Of a stretch of 64,000 bases of DNA, positions 23,309 through 33,285 are shown piece after piece. Position 1 is the stretch's first letter; the number at the start of each line of letters is the position of its first letter. The notes below the pieces were generated by a model. That model did not search any database and had not been told where the DNA came from. It saw only the letters and a program-made list of their open reading frames with translations. The translations under genes and the position numbers were made by a program. The DNA lies in contig CM064426.1 of the NCBI GenBank assembly GCA_032690845.1, positions 61,046,631 to 61,110,630 of the forward strand, written 5' to 3'. The DNA comes from Eleusine coracana subsp. coracana (lineage: Eukaryota; Streptophyta; Magnoliopsida; Poales; Poaceae).

Positions 23309-23935
23309 GCACGTGTCATCATTGATGGAGGGAGCTGCAATAACTTGGTGAGTTCTTATGTGGTCAACAAATTTGCTTTGACCACACGCTCACATCCACA
23401 TCCATACTACATTTAATGGTTAAACGACTCTAGAAAAGCTAAGGTAATACAAACTTGAAGAGTTCCTTTTTCCATTGGTTCTTAAGTGGATTCTGTTGAT
23501 TGTGATGTCGTACCCATGCAAGCATGTTCACTTTTATTGGGTAGACCCTGGGAATTTCATAATGATGTTGTACACCATGGTAGAAGTAATAAGTACACTT
23601 TTATGCATAAAGGAACTAAAATTACTTTGTTACCAATGACCCCTGCTGAAATTGTACAAGCTGATTTAGAAAGAGCTGCTTGTTTGAAAAATAAAGGTCC
23701 TGAAATTCAACAACCTATTAATTCTGATCCTACACCTAGTAATGTTAATGATTATTCAAGTTCGGGTGCTGGAATTAAATTACAAGGTCGTTCATGTCTT
23801 GCAACAAAATCTAAGCTTGCTGAAATTTCTGATAATGATGATATTTGCTATACTTTGATATGCATACAAGCTTTGTTTTCCCTTGATGATATTGCTTCTA
23901 GTGCTTTGCCTCCTGCTATCACTAACCTTTTGTAG
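23309..23935 (+). pseudogene. Element C, protease region and linker
   Basis: Shortly after the stop at 23306 the frame carries an IIDGGSCNNLV motif, the CRM-type protease active-site region. Stops follow near 23413, 23454 and 23483. An open segment 23486-23935 has VVPMQACSLLLGRPWEF and a long polar linker ending SALPPAITNLL at a TAG. The equivalent linker of element E ends at the same place and is fused there to the integrase tail. Confidence 0.75.
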
Positions 23936-24600
23936 GAGTATGAGGATGTTTTTCCAGCTGAGATATCCCCGGGATTGTCACCTTTGAGAGGGATTGAGCA
24001 TCAAATTGATTTGATTCCGGGTGCTACTTTGCCAAATCGTGCTGCTTATAGGACCAATCCTGAGGAGACTAAGGAGATACGATGACAAGTTCAAGATCTT
24101 TTGGATCGTGGGTATGTTCATCAATCACTTAGTCCTTATGCTGTTCCTGTACTTTTGGTTCCTAAGAAAGATGGTACTTGGCGTATGTGTGTAGATTGTA
24201 GAGCCATTAATAATATTACTATTAGGTATCATCATCCTATTCCTAGGCTAGACAACATGCTTGATGAGTTATGTGGTGCTATAATTTTCACTAAAATTGA
24301 TTTGCGTAGTGGCTACCATCAAATTAGAATGAAACTTGGAGATGAATGGAAAACAGCTTTCAAAACCAAATTCGGATTATATGAGTGGTTAGTAATGCCT
24401 TTCAGTTTAACTAATGCATCTAGTACTTTCATGCGCTTGATGAATGAGGTTTTAAGAGCTTTCATTGCCAAATTTGTGGTAGTTTACTTTGATGATATCT
24501 TGATTTATAGAAAATCCATGGATGAACATATGAATCATTTGCGTGCTGTTTTTGATGCTTTGTGAGATGCACATTTATTTGGTAACCTTGAGAAGTGCAC
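23936..24600 (+). pseudogene. Element C, reverse transcriptase
   Basis: After EYEDVFPAE the RT domain shows VPKKDGTWRMCVDCRAIN, KIDLRSGYHQI and the catalytic motif VVVYFDDILIY near 24475-24507. Nonsense codons lie at 24083 (TGA) and 24563 (TGA), the second just after the catalytic motif. The RT core itself is open over 154 codons (24101-24565). It would copy the element RNA into DNA. Sequence style is that of chromoviral gypsy elements. Confidence 0.88.
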
Positions 24601-25471
24601 CTTTTGCATGGATCGAGTCTCTTTTCTTGGTTATGTTGTGACTCCACAGGGAATTGAGGTGGATGAGGCGAAGATTGAAGCCATAAAGAGCTGGCCTGTA
24701 CCAAAAACTATCACACAGGTGAGGAGTTTTCTTGGTCTTGCAGGTTTCTACCGCCGCTTTGTCAAAGATTTCAGCACCATTGCTGCACCTTTGCATGAGT
24801 TGACAAAGAAGGACGTTGATTTCCATTGGGGTAAGTTACATCATGAGTCTTTTGATACTTTGAAGGATAAACTTACATATGCACCATTGCTACAATTACC
24901 TAATTTTGATAAGATTTTTGAGCTTGAATGTGATGCTAGTGGTTTAGACATTGGTGGTATTTTGATGCAAGATAGTAAACCTGCTGCATACTTTAGTGAG
25001 AAAATTACTGGGCCTATTTTGAATTGCTCCACGTATGATAAGGAATTGTATGCACTTGTACGTTCTTTAGAGACATGGCGTCATTATTTGTTGCCCAAAG
25101 ACTTTGTTATTTATTCTGATCATGAATCACTTAAGTATATTCATTCTCAATGTAATTTGAACCATAGACATGCTAAATGGATTGAGTTTATTGAGTATTT
25201 TCCTTACATTATTAAACATAAGAAAGGGAAGGATAATGTGATCGCTGATGCTTTATCTAGGCCCTACACTTTATTGTCTCAACTTGATTGTAGAATTTTT
25301 AGACTTGAGGCAATTAAAGAACAATATGCTGCTGATGTTGATTTTAAGGATGTATTGCTGCATTGTAAAGAAGGTCGTGCATGGAATAAATTTGTGTTGA
25401 CTGATGGATTCTTGTTTAGAGCTAACCGCCTATGCATTTCAGTTGGTTCTGTTCGTCTTTTGTTGTTATAG
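24601..25471 (+). pseudogene. Element C, RT connection and RNase H
   Basis: This open frame of 287 codons begins at the RT thumb (SFLGYVVTPQGIEVDEAKI), continues through SFLGLAGFYRRFVKDFS and ends in RNase H. The RNase H segment has FELECDASGLDIGG, TYDKELYALV, YSDHESLKYI and NVIADALSR, so the acidic residues typical of the active site are present. It stops at a TAG at 25469. The enzyme would remove RNA from the hybrid during replication. Confidence 0.88.
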
Positions 25472-26335
25472 GAGGCGCATGGAGGTGGATTGATGGGTCA
25501 TTTTGGTGCCAAGAAGACGGAGGATATTTTGGCCACATACTTCTTGTGGCCAAGGATGAGGAAAGATGTTGAGCGCTTTGTTGCTCGCTGCACTACATGT
25601 TAAAAAGCTAAGTCTCGCTTGAATCCATATGGTTTATACATGCCACTTCCTGTTCCTTCTATTCCTTGGGCGGATATTTCTATGGACTTTGTTTTAGGAC
25701 TGCCTAGGACTAAGAGGAGGAGTGATAGTATTTTTGTTGTTGTGGATAGATTTTCTAAGATGGCACACTTTATACCATGTCATAAGACTGATGATGCTAG
25801 TTATATTGCTGATCTCCTTTTCAAAGAAATTGTACGTTTGCTTGGTATGCCTTCTACTATTGTTTCAGATCGTGATGCAAAATTCTTGAGTCACTTTTGG
25901 CACACGCTTTGGAATAAGTTGGCTACAAAGTTGCTGTTTTCTACAACTTGTCACCCACAAACTGATGGACAAACTGAGGTGGTCAACCACACTTTGGGTA
26001 CTATGTTGAGAGCTATTTTGAAGAAAAATTTGGAGCAATGGGAAGAATGTTTGCCTCATATTGAGTTTGCATATAATCGGGCAACACATTCTACTACCAA
26101 GGTAAGTCTCTTCAAGGTAGTGTATGGTTTTGATCCACGTACTCCACTTGATATACTTCCTCTACCTATTCATGAAAGAGTTCATGTTGATGCTAAGGAG
26201 CGTGCTGAATTTATTTTGCAAATGCATCAGACCATTAGACTTAGCATTGAAAAGATGAATGACAAGTATAAAATTACTGGTAGTAAAGGTAGAAAAGAAG
26301 TAAAACTTGATATAGAAGATTTAGTATGATTACAC
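25472..26335 (+). pseudogene. Element C, integrase
   Basis: The zinc-binding HHCC module spans about 25475-25600 (HGGGLMGHFGAKKTEDIL, CTTC) and is followed by a TAA. The catalytic core at 25619-26329 includes SMDFVLGLPR, IVSDRDAKFLSHFW and CHPQTDGQTEVVN, with the DD(35)E-type residues apparently kept. A TGA ends it at 26327. The enzyme would insert the DNA copy. Confidence 0.86.
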
Positions 26336-26641
26336 TTGAGAAAGGATAGATTTCCAGATTTGAGAAAGTCTAAATTAATACCTAGAGTTGATGGTCCTTT
26401 CAAAATAATTGAGAAGATTAATGATAATGCACACAAACTTGAGTTGCCTCCCAAGTTCGGGGTTAGTCCTACTTTTAATATTTTAGATTTGAAAACATAC
26501 ATGGGAGAAGAGGATGAGCTTGAGTCGAGGATGACTCCACTTCGAGAGGGGGAGGATGATGAGGACATCACTCCTAAGGATACATGCAATACTACTCCAA
26601 TTCTGGACTTGCAAGATCCAATGACTAGAGCTCGTGGATGA
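26336..26641 (+). pseudogene. Element C, integrase C-terminus with CRM-type CR motif
   Basis: A GPY-like segment (VDGPFKIIEKINDNAHKLEL) is followed by GEEDELESRMTP and the acidic EGEDDEDI, reading across the start of the 3' LTR at 26557. A TGA near 26639 stops it. The 5' LTR copy, without that stop, stays open to 20026, so the tail originally ran about 315 bp or more into the LTR. In CRM elements this region replaces a chromodomain and is linked to centromeric targeting. Confidence 0.78.
26544..26556 (+). other. Element C polypurine tract
   Basis: The purine tract gagagggggagga lies immediately before the 3' LTR and also encodes part of the pol C-terminus. Confidence 0.8.
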
Positions 26642-27500
26642 TGACTAAATTTAGAGGTGAGCTCGTTCCTACGTTCTTCATTATATGTCACTTTTGAGAA
26701 TGGTTTGTTACCTAATGATTATATTGTAAATAGGAACCATGGAGAGGACCAGGAGATGATGGGAGAAGGACTTGGAGACGTGGAGGACCAGCAAGGACGT
26801 GGAAGCCAACGTGGAGGCCTAACCAAAACCGACTTCGAGTCTGTTTCAGGGCTCAGAACCAATCTGCACTAAAACGGATGCCCAGGACGCATACGGACTT
26901 GGATTTGGGTGTTCTACATATGCACGGAAAGATAAGAAGAAGACCTTTCCAATGCTGCTGCATGTCAAAATTCATTCAGAGTCATCGGGAATCGTCAAAA
27001 TAAGAGAGGGTCCAAAATCTGTTTCGGTGTTGCGTCGCTTGTTTTTTTGCCTTTGGGCTTTGTATCTAGTTGAGCCCAATTAGGGGCGCGTCCAGAGGGT
27101 CTTGCGCGGCCTTAGGGTCTTCATATATAGCCGCCACCGCACTATTAGGGTTCATGTTTTTCTTAGATTATTCTGTTCATAACAATTTCACCGTCATCAC
27201 GGTTTGTGAGACCCCAACTTCGTGAGATTCATAATACATCTGCAATTGTGTTGCATTCTTCTTTGTTCTTGCTTGTGTTCCTGATTCGTAGGCAGGGATT
27301 AGCGTTCTCAGCAAGGTCAATCATTTTAGGACGGTTGATAACCAGAGGAGACGTCGTGCTGCGATTGCGGGGTTTAAACCGTGCTATAATTGCGGGGTTT
27401 AGAACGTGCTGTTCTGAAGCCGGATCGATTTGTGTGTCGCCTCCGACCAAATCAACGTATCTAGAACCTTTCGGAAGATCGGGAACCCTTGTCCACATCA
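26557..27500 (+). repeat. Element C, 3' LTR
   Basis: This 944 bp LTR pairs with 19711-20641. A short inserted duplication near 27370-27400 (the GATTGCGGGGTTTA/ATTGCGGGGTTTA pair) accounts for part of the length difference. It is followed by the target copy GTTTT. Confidence 0.87.
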
Positions 27501-28694
27501 GTTTTGTCCCACATAAGTGACTGAGGCCCATTCCACAGGTTTATGAAAGTTTATCTGCGCAAGACACTTGAAGATATTTCCCTAGAAGATTTATAGAACT
27601 TCAAGATCTCGACGTGTAGTACAAGACTTTATCTCGAAGGAAAAGACCCACATGGCAGCTGTGGAAGATAGAGGAACCGATTCGGAGAAGAAACCGAAGA
27701 AGACACGGCTTGCACCGATCGGTGCAGCCACCTTATTTGCTAGAAACCGAATCCCTTATGAATAGAACCTCTATAAATACTTGTAAACCCTAGTCGCAGG
27801 TGACAAGACACGACAGAGGGACAATAGATCTGTTAGTTAGAGCCACCAGGGCTTGCCCCATTAGAATAGATCTCTAGTTGAGTTTCAAGAACCATTGGTA
27901 TTAAGAGTTGATCCGTCAAGGTAGGCCATCTCGACGGAGATGAATCTTACTCTATGTATCACAAGGATGATTGAATATGTTGATCATGGTTTTGGTGATT
28001 TGTCTATCTTGATTCTATAATCATGCATGTGCTTATTCCTATTGCTTAGTTCTAGGCTAAGTAAGTAGATATTATCTTGATCGTGGTGATTAGGATAGTA
28101 TTCAGACATTGTATTGCTTATGGTTGCTTGATGATGCTAGTAGTGTGGTTTAGCGGTGACAGCGCTAAGCCTGTGTAGCACTATTGGATAGTTGAGTAGG
28201 GTAAGATACTCGCGTGATTAAGGGTTTCCTCTCGGCAGCAATAAGGCGGGAGCCACTCGGAAAGCAGGGTGGTCTTATTTATTATAGGTTTTCATTGATC
28301 CATGTAATTACCCATTATGATGCTATTCAATTAGACTTCTCGGTTACGAGCTCACTAGTAGATTTCTGGCTTCTCACTTAACAGCATACGCTTACAAGGT
28401 ATCTGGTGCACTTTGGCTTAGATTTACTAGTGTGCCGATTGGCTCAACGCCTGCGCTGATCGGCGCAACAACAAATTTACTGTCTGGCGCACCTTTGCGC
28501 TGGCCAGTCTCCCCTCATGCAACCTAAATTCGACAGTAGCTTTGATTAAACCTTTTACTATTTACTTTGTTGAATTACCCCTAAGGTCCCTGTGGATTCG
28601 TCAAACCTTGGAATACTCAATTCAAGGGAAAAAGTGCTACAATCGTACACCATCCTCTTGCGGTATATAAGTGGGTGCGTAATTACGACCAACA
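27501..28694 (+). repeat. Element B, LTR2, right part
   Basis: This continues LTR2 after C and ends GACCAACA. Relative to LTR1 it carries one rather than two palindromic motifs near 27710, where TGCACCGATCGGTGCA stands alone. Confidence 0.87.
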
Positions 28695-28708
28695 AGCTCT
28701 CATTTTTC

Positions 28709-28726
28709 TGGCGTCGTTGCCAGGGA
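28709..28726 (+). other. Element B, second primer-binding site
   Basis: The site tggcgtcgttgccaggga follows LTR2 and is nearly complementary to the tRNA-Asp 3' end. Its presence after the middle LTR shows that a second internal region begins here. Confidence 0.8.
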
Positions 28727-28829
28727 CCATAGCAGGTTTTTAAACATTGTTTGATGTATTAGTGTTTAGTCATTGTGCTTTATTTTACTCGTCTCTCTAG
28801 TACATATATTACGTTAAGTGAAACTAACA

Positions 28830-30410
28830 GGTATGGACGGTCCTAAGTCAAACAAACCCTCTAATTACACCGATGATCCAGAAAAACTCTTTCACAAGAA
28901 GAGAACATCAGAGAAGAGAAGCAGGTCACTTGGAAATTTAGCTGGAGAAGCCGTGCACGCCAGCCCTTGAACATTATTCACAGTAGAAGCCCTAGATCAA
29001 GAAGAAGAGGAGATGGCAGAGGTACATATGGTTAATCGTCTCAAGCCTCAATTGACTAATGTTGACAAGACAGATTTCCAAGAAGCTCCAGATCAACTTC
29101 TGTATCAATTGGAGAGATATGTTGGAATTGTGGCGTAACAACCATTCACGGGTTTGGAAGATCCCAATCATCACTTGCAACACTTCCTTGAGGTTTGTAG
29201 TATATTCAAGATAGCGGGATTGACCAGAGACCAAGCACGTGTGCAGCTGTTCCCCTTCTCTCTAGTTGGACGCCCCAAACAATGGTACAATGGATTAGAA
29301 AACCCAGTGAAGACGGTATGGAACACGTTAGCAGCTGAATTCTTGGCCAAATACTTCCCCCTGGTAAGACTCAAGCTTTGAAGAATAAGATCTTTGGATT
29401 TACACAGAATATTGATGAGGGAATTGGAGAAGCATGGGAGAGATACAATGAATATATGGATGCATGCCCTCATCATAGTCTGACGGTTTGAGAAGTTGTT
29501 GAGAGGTTCTACACAGGATTGAATCTTCTATCTCGTCAACACTTGGATGCTTCAGCTGCAGGTTCATTCATGTCAAAAACTCCCACCAAACCTAAGAATT
29601 TGATCAAGTTGCTAGTTGAAAATCAATCATGGGATGGTGAAAGAAGTTCAAGGAATTTGCAACCTTCAAAAGGAATGGCAAAGAGTGTGATTGAGAGGAC
29701 TCATGAAGACTTGATTATAGATCGCATCGATGCTATTCAAAGGAGGTTAGACAATAATCTTTATATCCCTAAGGAAGAGAAACTCAAGCTAGCAGAATCA
29801 CGCTCTACTTGTGGTGAGTGTGGAGAATTTGGTCATGTGTAGAAAGATTGCCCTGAAGAGATGAAAATGCTAGAATATATGAAAAATAGTGGATAGAAGC
29901 CCCAATATCAGCAGCAAAGTGGTTCTTTCTCTCCTAGTTCATCCATGCAAAATTCTATCCCACTTCTTCTCCAATGTCATGAGTTCTTCCAAGCTCAAGA
30001 GAAGATTAACAAGGACAATCAAGCTAAATTCAAGGAGATTGATCGTGTCCTTAAGGGAATTAATGACAAGGTGATAGAAATAGGGAGCTCCAATGAGCAG
30101 ATTTTGAAGCATACCAAGATTATGGAGCAATAGATGGGACAGTTATCGCAAGCCATTCAAGGCAACAAAGGGGCTATTCCTGGCAATACGAAGTCTGCAG
30201 AACTGTTGAAGGCAATAGCTACGTGGTTAGGAAAACAAACAGAAGATCCAGAGCACCCCGCGGGACCAAGGAAGCCCCATGCCGATTGGCGCACACCTGG
30301 TGCCGAACGGCGCGATGGTCCTGACAGCACCGATCGGCTCCCTGAAAGCACCAATCAGCGTGAGGAGGATGTTGACCTCTCTGGTCTGAAAATGGGCATG
30401 GAGATAGAGG
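28830..30410 (+). pseudogene. Element B, second gag copy, truncated
   Basis: This repeats 2372-3500 plus 14187-14600 without element A. It has MDGPKS near 28833, the Gag core, the frameshift near 29370, a stop in the zinc knuckle near 29840, and the helical linker (FFQAQEKINKDNQAKFKEID). At 30408-30414 it jumps directly into the middle of an LTR, losing protease and the downstream ORF. Nonsense changes such as the TAA near 29137 are private to this copy, while the KTQALKNKI frameshift is shared with copy one. Confidence 0.82.
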
Positions 30411-31382
30411 AGCAATCGCCTTATTTGCTAGAAACTGAGTCTCTTACGAATAGAATTTCTATAAATACTTGTAAACCCTGGTTGCAGGCAACAAGAGGCG
30501 ATAGAGGGACAACAGATCCATGAGTTAGAGCCACCGGGGCTTGCCCTGTTAGAATAGATCTCTAGTTGAGTTTCAAGAACCATTCGTGTTAAGAGTTGAT
30601 CCGTCAAGGTAGGCCATCTCGACGGGGATGAATCTTACTCTATGTATCTCAAGGATGATTGAATATGTTGACGATGGTTTTGGTGATTTATCTATCTTGA
30701 TTCTATGATTATGCATGTGCTTATTCCTATTGCTTAGTTCTTGGCTAAGTAAGTAGATATTATCTTAATCATGGTGATTAGGATAGTTCTCAAACATTGT
30801 ATTGATTATGGTTGCTTGATGATGCTAGTAGTGTGGTTTAGCGGTGACAACACTAAGCCTGCGCAGCACTATTGGATAGTTGAGTAGGGTAAGATACTAG
30901 CGCGATTAAGGGTTTCCTCTCGGTAGCGATAAATCGGGAGCCGCTCGGAAAGCTGGGTGGTCTTATTCATTATAGGTTTTCATTGATCCATGTAATTACC
31001 CATTATGATGCTATTCAATTAGACTTTTCGGTTACGATCTCACTAGTAGATATCTAGCTACTCACTTAACAGCATAGGCTTACAAGGTATCTGACGCAAT
31101 TTGGCTTAGATTTACTAGTGTGCCAATCGGCTTAACGCCTACGCCGATCGGCGCAATGACAGATTTACTGTTTAGTGCACCTTTGCGCTGGCGAGTCTCC
31201 CCTCATGCAACCTAAATTCGACAGTAGCTTTAATGAAACCATTTACTATTAACTTTATTTAATTACCCCTAAGGTCCCCATGGATTCGATAAACCTTGGA
31301 ATACTCAATTCAAGGGAAAAAATGCTACAATCGTACATTGTCCTCTTGCGGTATATAAGTGGGTGCGTAATTACGACAAACA
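30411..31382 (+). repeat. Element B, LTR3 (5' truncated)
   Basis: This matches LTR1 from about 1268 to its end at 2233. The first 500 bp are missing and the joint follows gag sequence. It ends CAAACA instead of CCAACA and is followed by the target copy CCCAT. Confidence 0.82.
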
Positions 31383-31387
31383 CCCAT

Positions 31388-31659
31388 GTCCACCCGCTGA
31401 GGCGCGGGTACTGACTCCTATTGTAACGTGATCCATGGGGTCGATTCTTTATTTTTCTCTTTCTTGTATCTAGCGAATGGTAGACATTCGCCTTGTAAGG
31501 GATTTCTATAAATAGATTTTTGTAAAATCGACCATAGGAGAGATGTATCAATAAAGATATTTATAATGAAAACGCCATTGTATTTCTGTCAGCAATGCCG
31601 GCTCTCGAGCCCCCGCTCGACGCGGCTGGACTAACCGAGTGACTGTTTTGGCTTTATCA
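31388..31659 (-). repeat. F LTR-like remnant, proximal fragment
   Basis: On the minus strand this starts TGATAAAGCC at 31659 and is preceded by a polypurine-like GGAAGGAGAAAT (31660-31671), as expected of a 3' LTR for the minus-strand gag-pol. On the plus strand, however, it shows TATA-like ctataaatag near 31506 and AATAAA near 31549, so a promoter facing the antisense ORF is possible. It could instead be the 5' LTR of a plus-strand element. Confidence 0.4.
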
Positions 31660-32832
31660 ATTTCTCCTTCCGTGCCCCATCTGTGAGGCAGAGGATAGAG
31701 CCGGGCCGCGCTTTTGCCTTGATGGCTGAAACACGGTGCTCGTCGAGTTGCTATCGGGTTCGTTCGAGTGAAGCCCTCGATTGGTTACCAGCTGGTGGTT
31801 GGCTTCATGAATCCATCTTTCTGACCCGACTGGTTACCCCGACCGTTCGATAGGTCACTGCGGCTAGCTGCCTCTCTTCGGGGAGATACCAACAAACGGG
31901 TCGAAACAGGACTCAAACATGACTTTGCGATACCCTCGACCTTCGGGGGTCAGGGTGCTGGCTGCTAGGTGTGCCCATCGCTCGTGCCCCTCGCTCTTGT
32001 CTCGCGTGCTGGGCAGCTGTCAATCCCTCCGTGAGGCCAGCCTTAGAACCCTGGCGCTATCGGGCAGTCAAGGCAGCTTTTAGCCTCTTGTCCTGCTTAC
32101 TTGTGCCCACCAACTTTGGGCTGGGTAGAGCGAGTCATGGTTTGTCATGCCGGAGCTTGGGTCATTGTCGGTGGAGCCCCGTGTGGTCAGTCGAGCTGTT
32201 GCTGCAAGACAAGGTTAGTCGTGATCCGTCCTAATCGTCCCGCCCACCATCCACTGACATGGGGGCTTTTGGGGGGAGATCTTTCGGGAGTGCAAAACAT
32301 AGGGCTCTAGAGGAGTGCCCCCACTTGCTTAAGTTAGAGGGAATAAAAGCAGGCGCGGGGTTCATGGTCGGCTCTGAACCACTTCCCCACTGACCGAGGT
32401 AAAGGCAACGTGTTTACCTCATGCGTGCATCGTGGTGGCCTCGATTGCGCCGCCGCGTCACTTCACCTCCAAATCATGGCAACCATGAGCACGTTTTCTC
32501 CGCTCAGATGGTGGAAGTGGTGGGGCCGCCACGCTAGGGCACCGTAAAGTGGAACAAAAGCCGAAGAATCATGGGGAGATAGAGAAGAAGGTGGAGGATG
32601 TGGTGAGATTTCAGGGCGTGGGTAACGCGGCAGGGAGTTAGACCTCTTACCTTGGGTGAATCATGGCTGGGTCTTGCTGTCAAATTGGAGAGCAGTATTG
32701 GGGTGTGTTGCCTTTTTAAGTCCGGTCTGGGTTGCATCTCCTCCTTCTTCTTCTCTTAGCCTCCATGCCTTTCAATCTATAGCCTCTCTCAGCGATCACC
32801 ATTGTTTCATAGCGGTTGCCCTCTCACCCACC
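31660..32832 (+). other. F region between LTR remnant and accessory ORF
   Basis: This GC-rich sequence has no supported coding region. It would form the leader of the plus-strand accessory ORF; a TATA-like tttttaag lies near 32714, some 115 bp before the ATG. Short open frames at 31971-32310 show no domain. Confidence 0.45.
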
Positions 32833-33285
32833 ATGTCTGTGTTCACCCATTCCACCGTGATAAGGAAGGAGATGGAGGCGCTTGTCCACGCCGGGCTCCT
32901 GGTGCCTCTCACCGGTGCTAGAGAGTGGCTGGTGCCAGGGAACGAGATCTGGCCGGAGCCTCCTCGAGGCTATGTGGTGTCGTTCATCCCTTTCCATGAG
33001 CGTGGGCTCGGGAGGTCGGTGCATGACTTCCTCCTCGCGCTGTTGTTCCACTACCACATGGAGCTGCAGCACCTGAACCCCAATGACATCCTGCACATCT
33101 AGGCCATCATGGCCTTGCGTGAGGGGTTCTTGGGGATATCGCCCAACCTCGACTTGTGGTGCCACTTCTTCCTCGCTTCCTACATCCGGTGCAAGATCGG
33201 AAATGATTCCTTCCCCTGCACCATCAGGTGCGTCGACATTCATCTCCGAGAGGAACGCGCATTGGATTACCTCTAGATGCCCAGC
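32833..33285 (+). pseudogene. F accessory ORF, N-terminal domain (Transposase_28-like)
   Basis: An ATG at 32833 in good context (CACCATGTC) begins MSVFTHSTVIRKEMEALV. The segment EPPRGYVVSFIPFHERGLG, then DFLLALLFHYHMELQHLNPN, matches the plant family annotated as putative gypsy-type transposon protein (Transposase_28), as recalled. A TAG at 33100 and another near 33274 interrupt it, then element D is inserted at 33286. The ORF is antisense to F's gag-pol. Its function is not known. Confidence 0.72.

Larger units (their letters stand above)
19711..27500 (+). mobile_element. Element C: CRM-type (centromeric) Ty3/gypsy chromovirus, decayed
   Basis: The LTRs are 19711-20641 and 26557-27500 with TGATG...CATCA ends. 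A Met-tRNA-type primer site, gag with zinc knuckle, RT, RNase H and integrase follow in order. The right flank GTTTT (27501-27505) pairs with TTTTT (19706-19710), one change from the uninterrupted LTR1. Integrase ends not with a chromodomain but with the acidic EGEDDEDI motif, read on into the 3' LTR, as in CRM-lineage elements. At least six premature stops make it non-autonomous. CRM elements favour centromeric chromatin, so its presence supports a centromere-proximal location. Confidence 0.85.
763..31382 (+). mobile_element. Element B: pol-less Athila-type element in LTR-int-LTR-int-LTR form
   Basis: The LTR ends are TGTTGG...CCAACA. LTR1 is 763-2233, LTR2 is 19449-28694 (interrupted by C), and LTR3 is 30411-31382 (5' truncated). 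The first internal region carries gag, an aspartic protease and a downstream ORF. The second keeps only gag before joining LTR3. The 5 bp flanks CCCGT (758-762) and CCCAT (31383-31387) differ by one transition, so the whole tandem is bounded by one target duplication. No RT, RNase H or integrase is visible in either internal region. The tRNA-Asp-type primer site, the gag linker ending in ATRSGK, and the conserved motif before the 3' LTR place it with Athila-type elements. Confidence 0.8.

Noticed and set aside
31971..32310. ORFs before F's accessory ORF
   Set aside because: Two overlapping frames in GC-rich DNA with no domain; more likely leader sequence.
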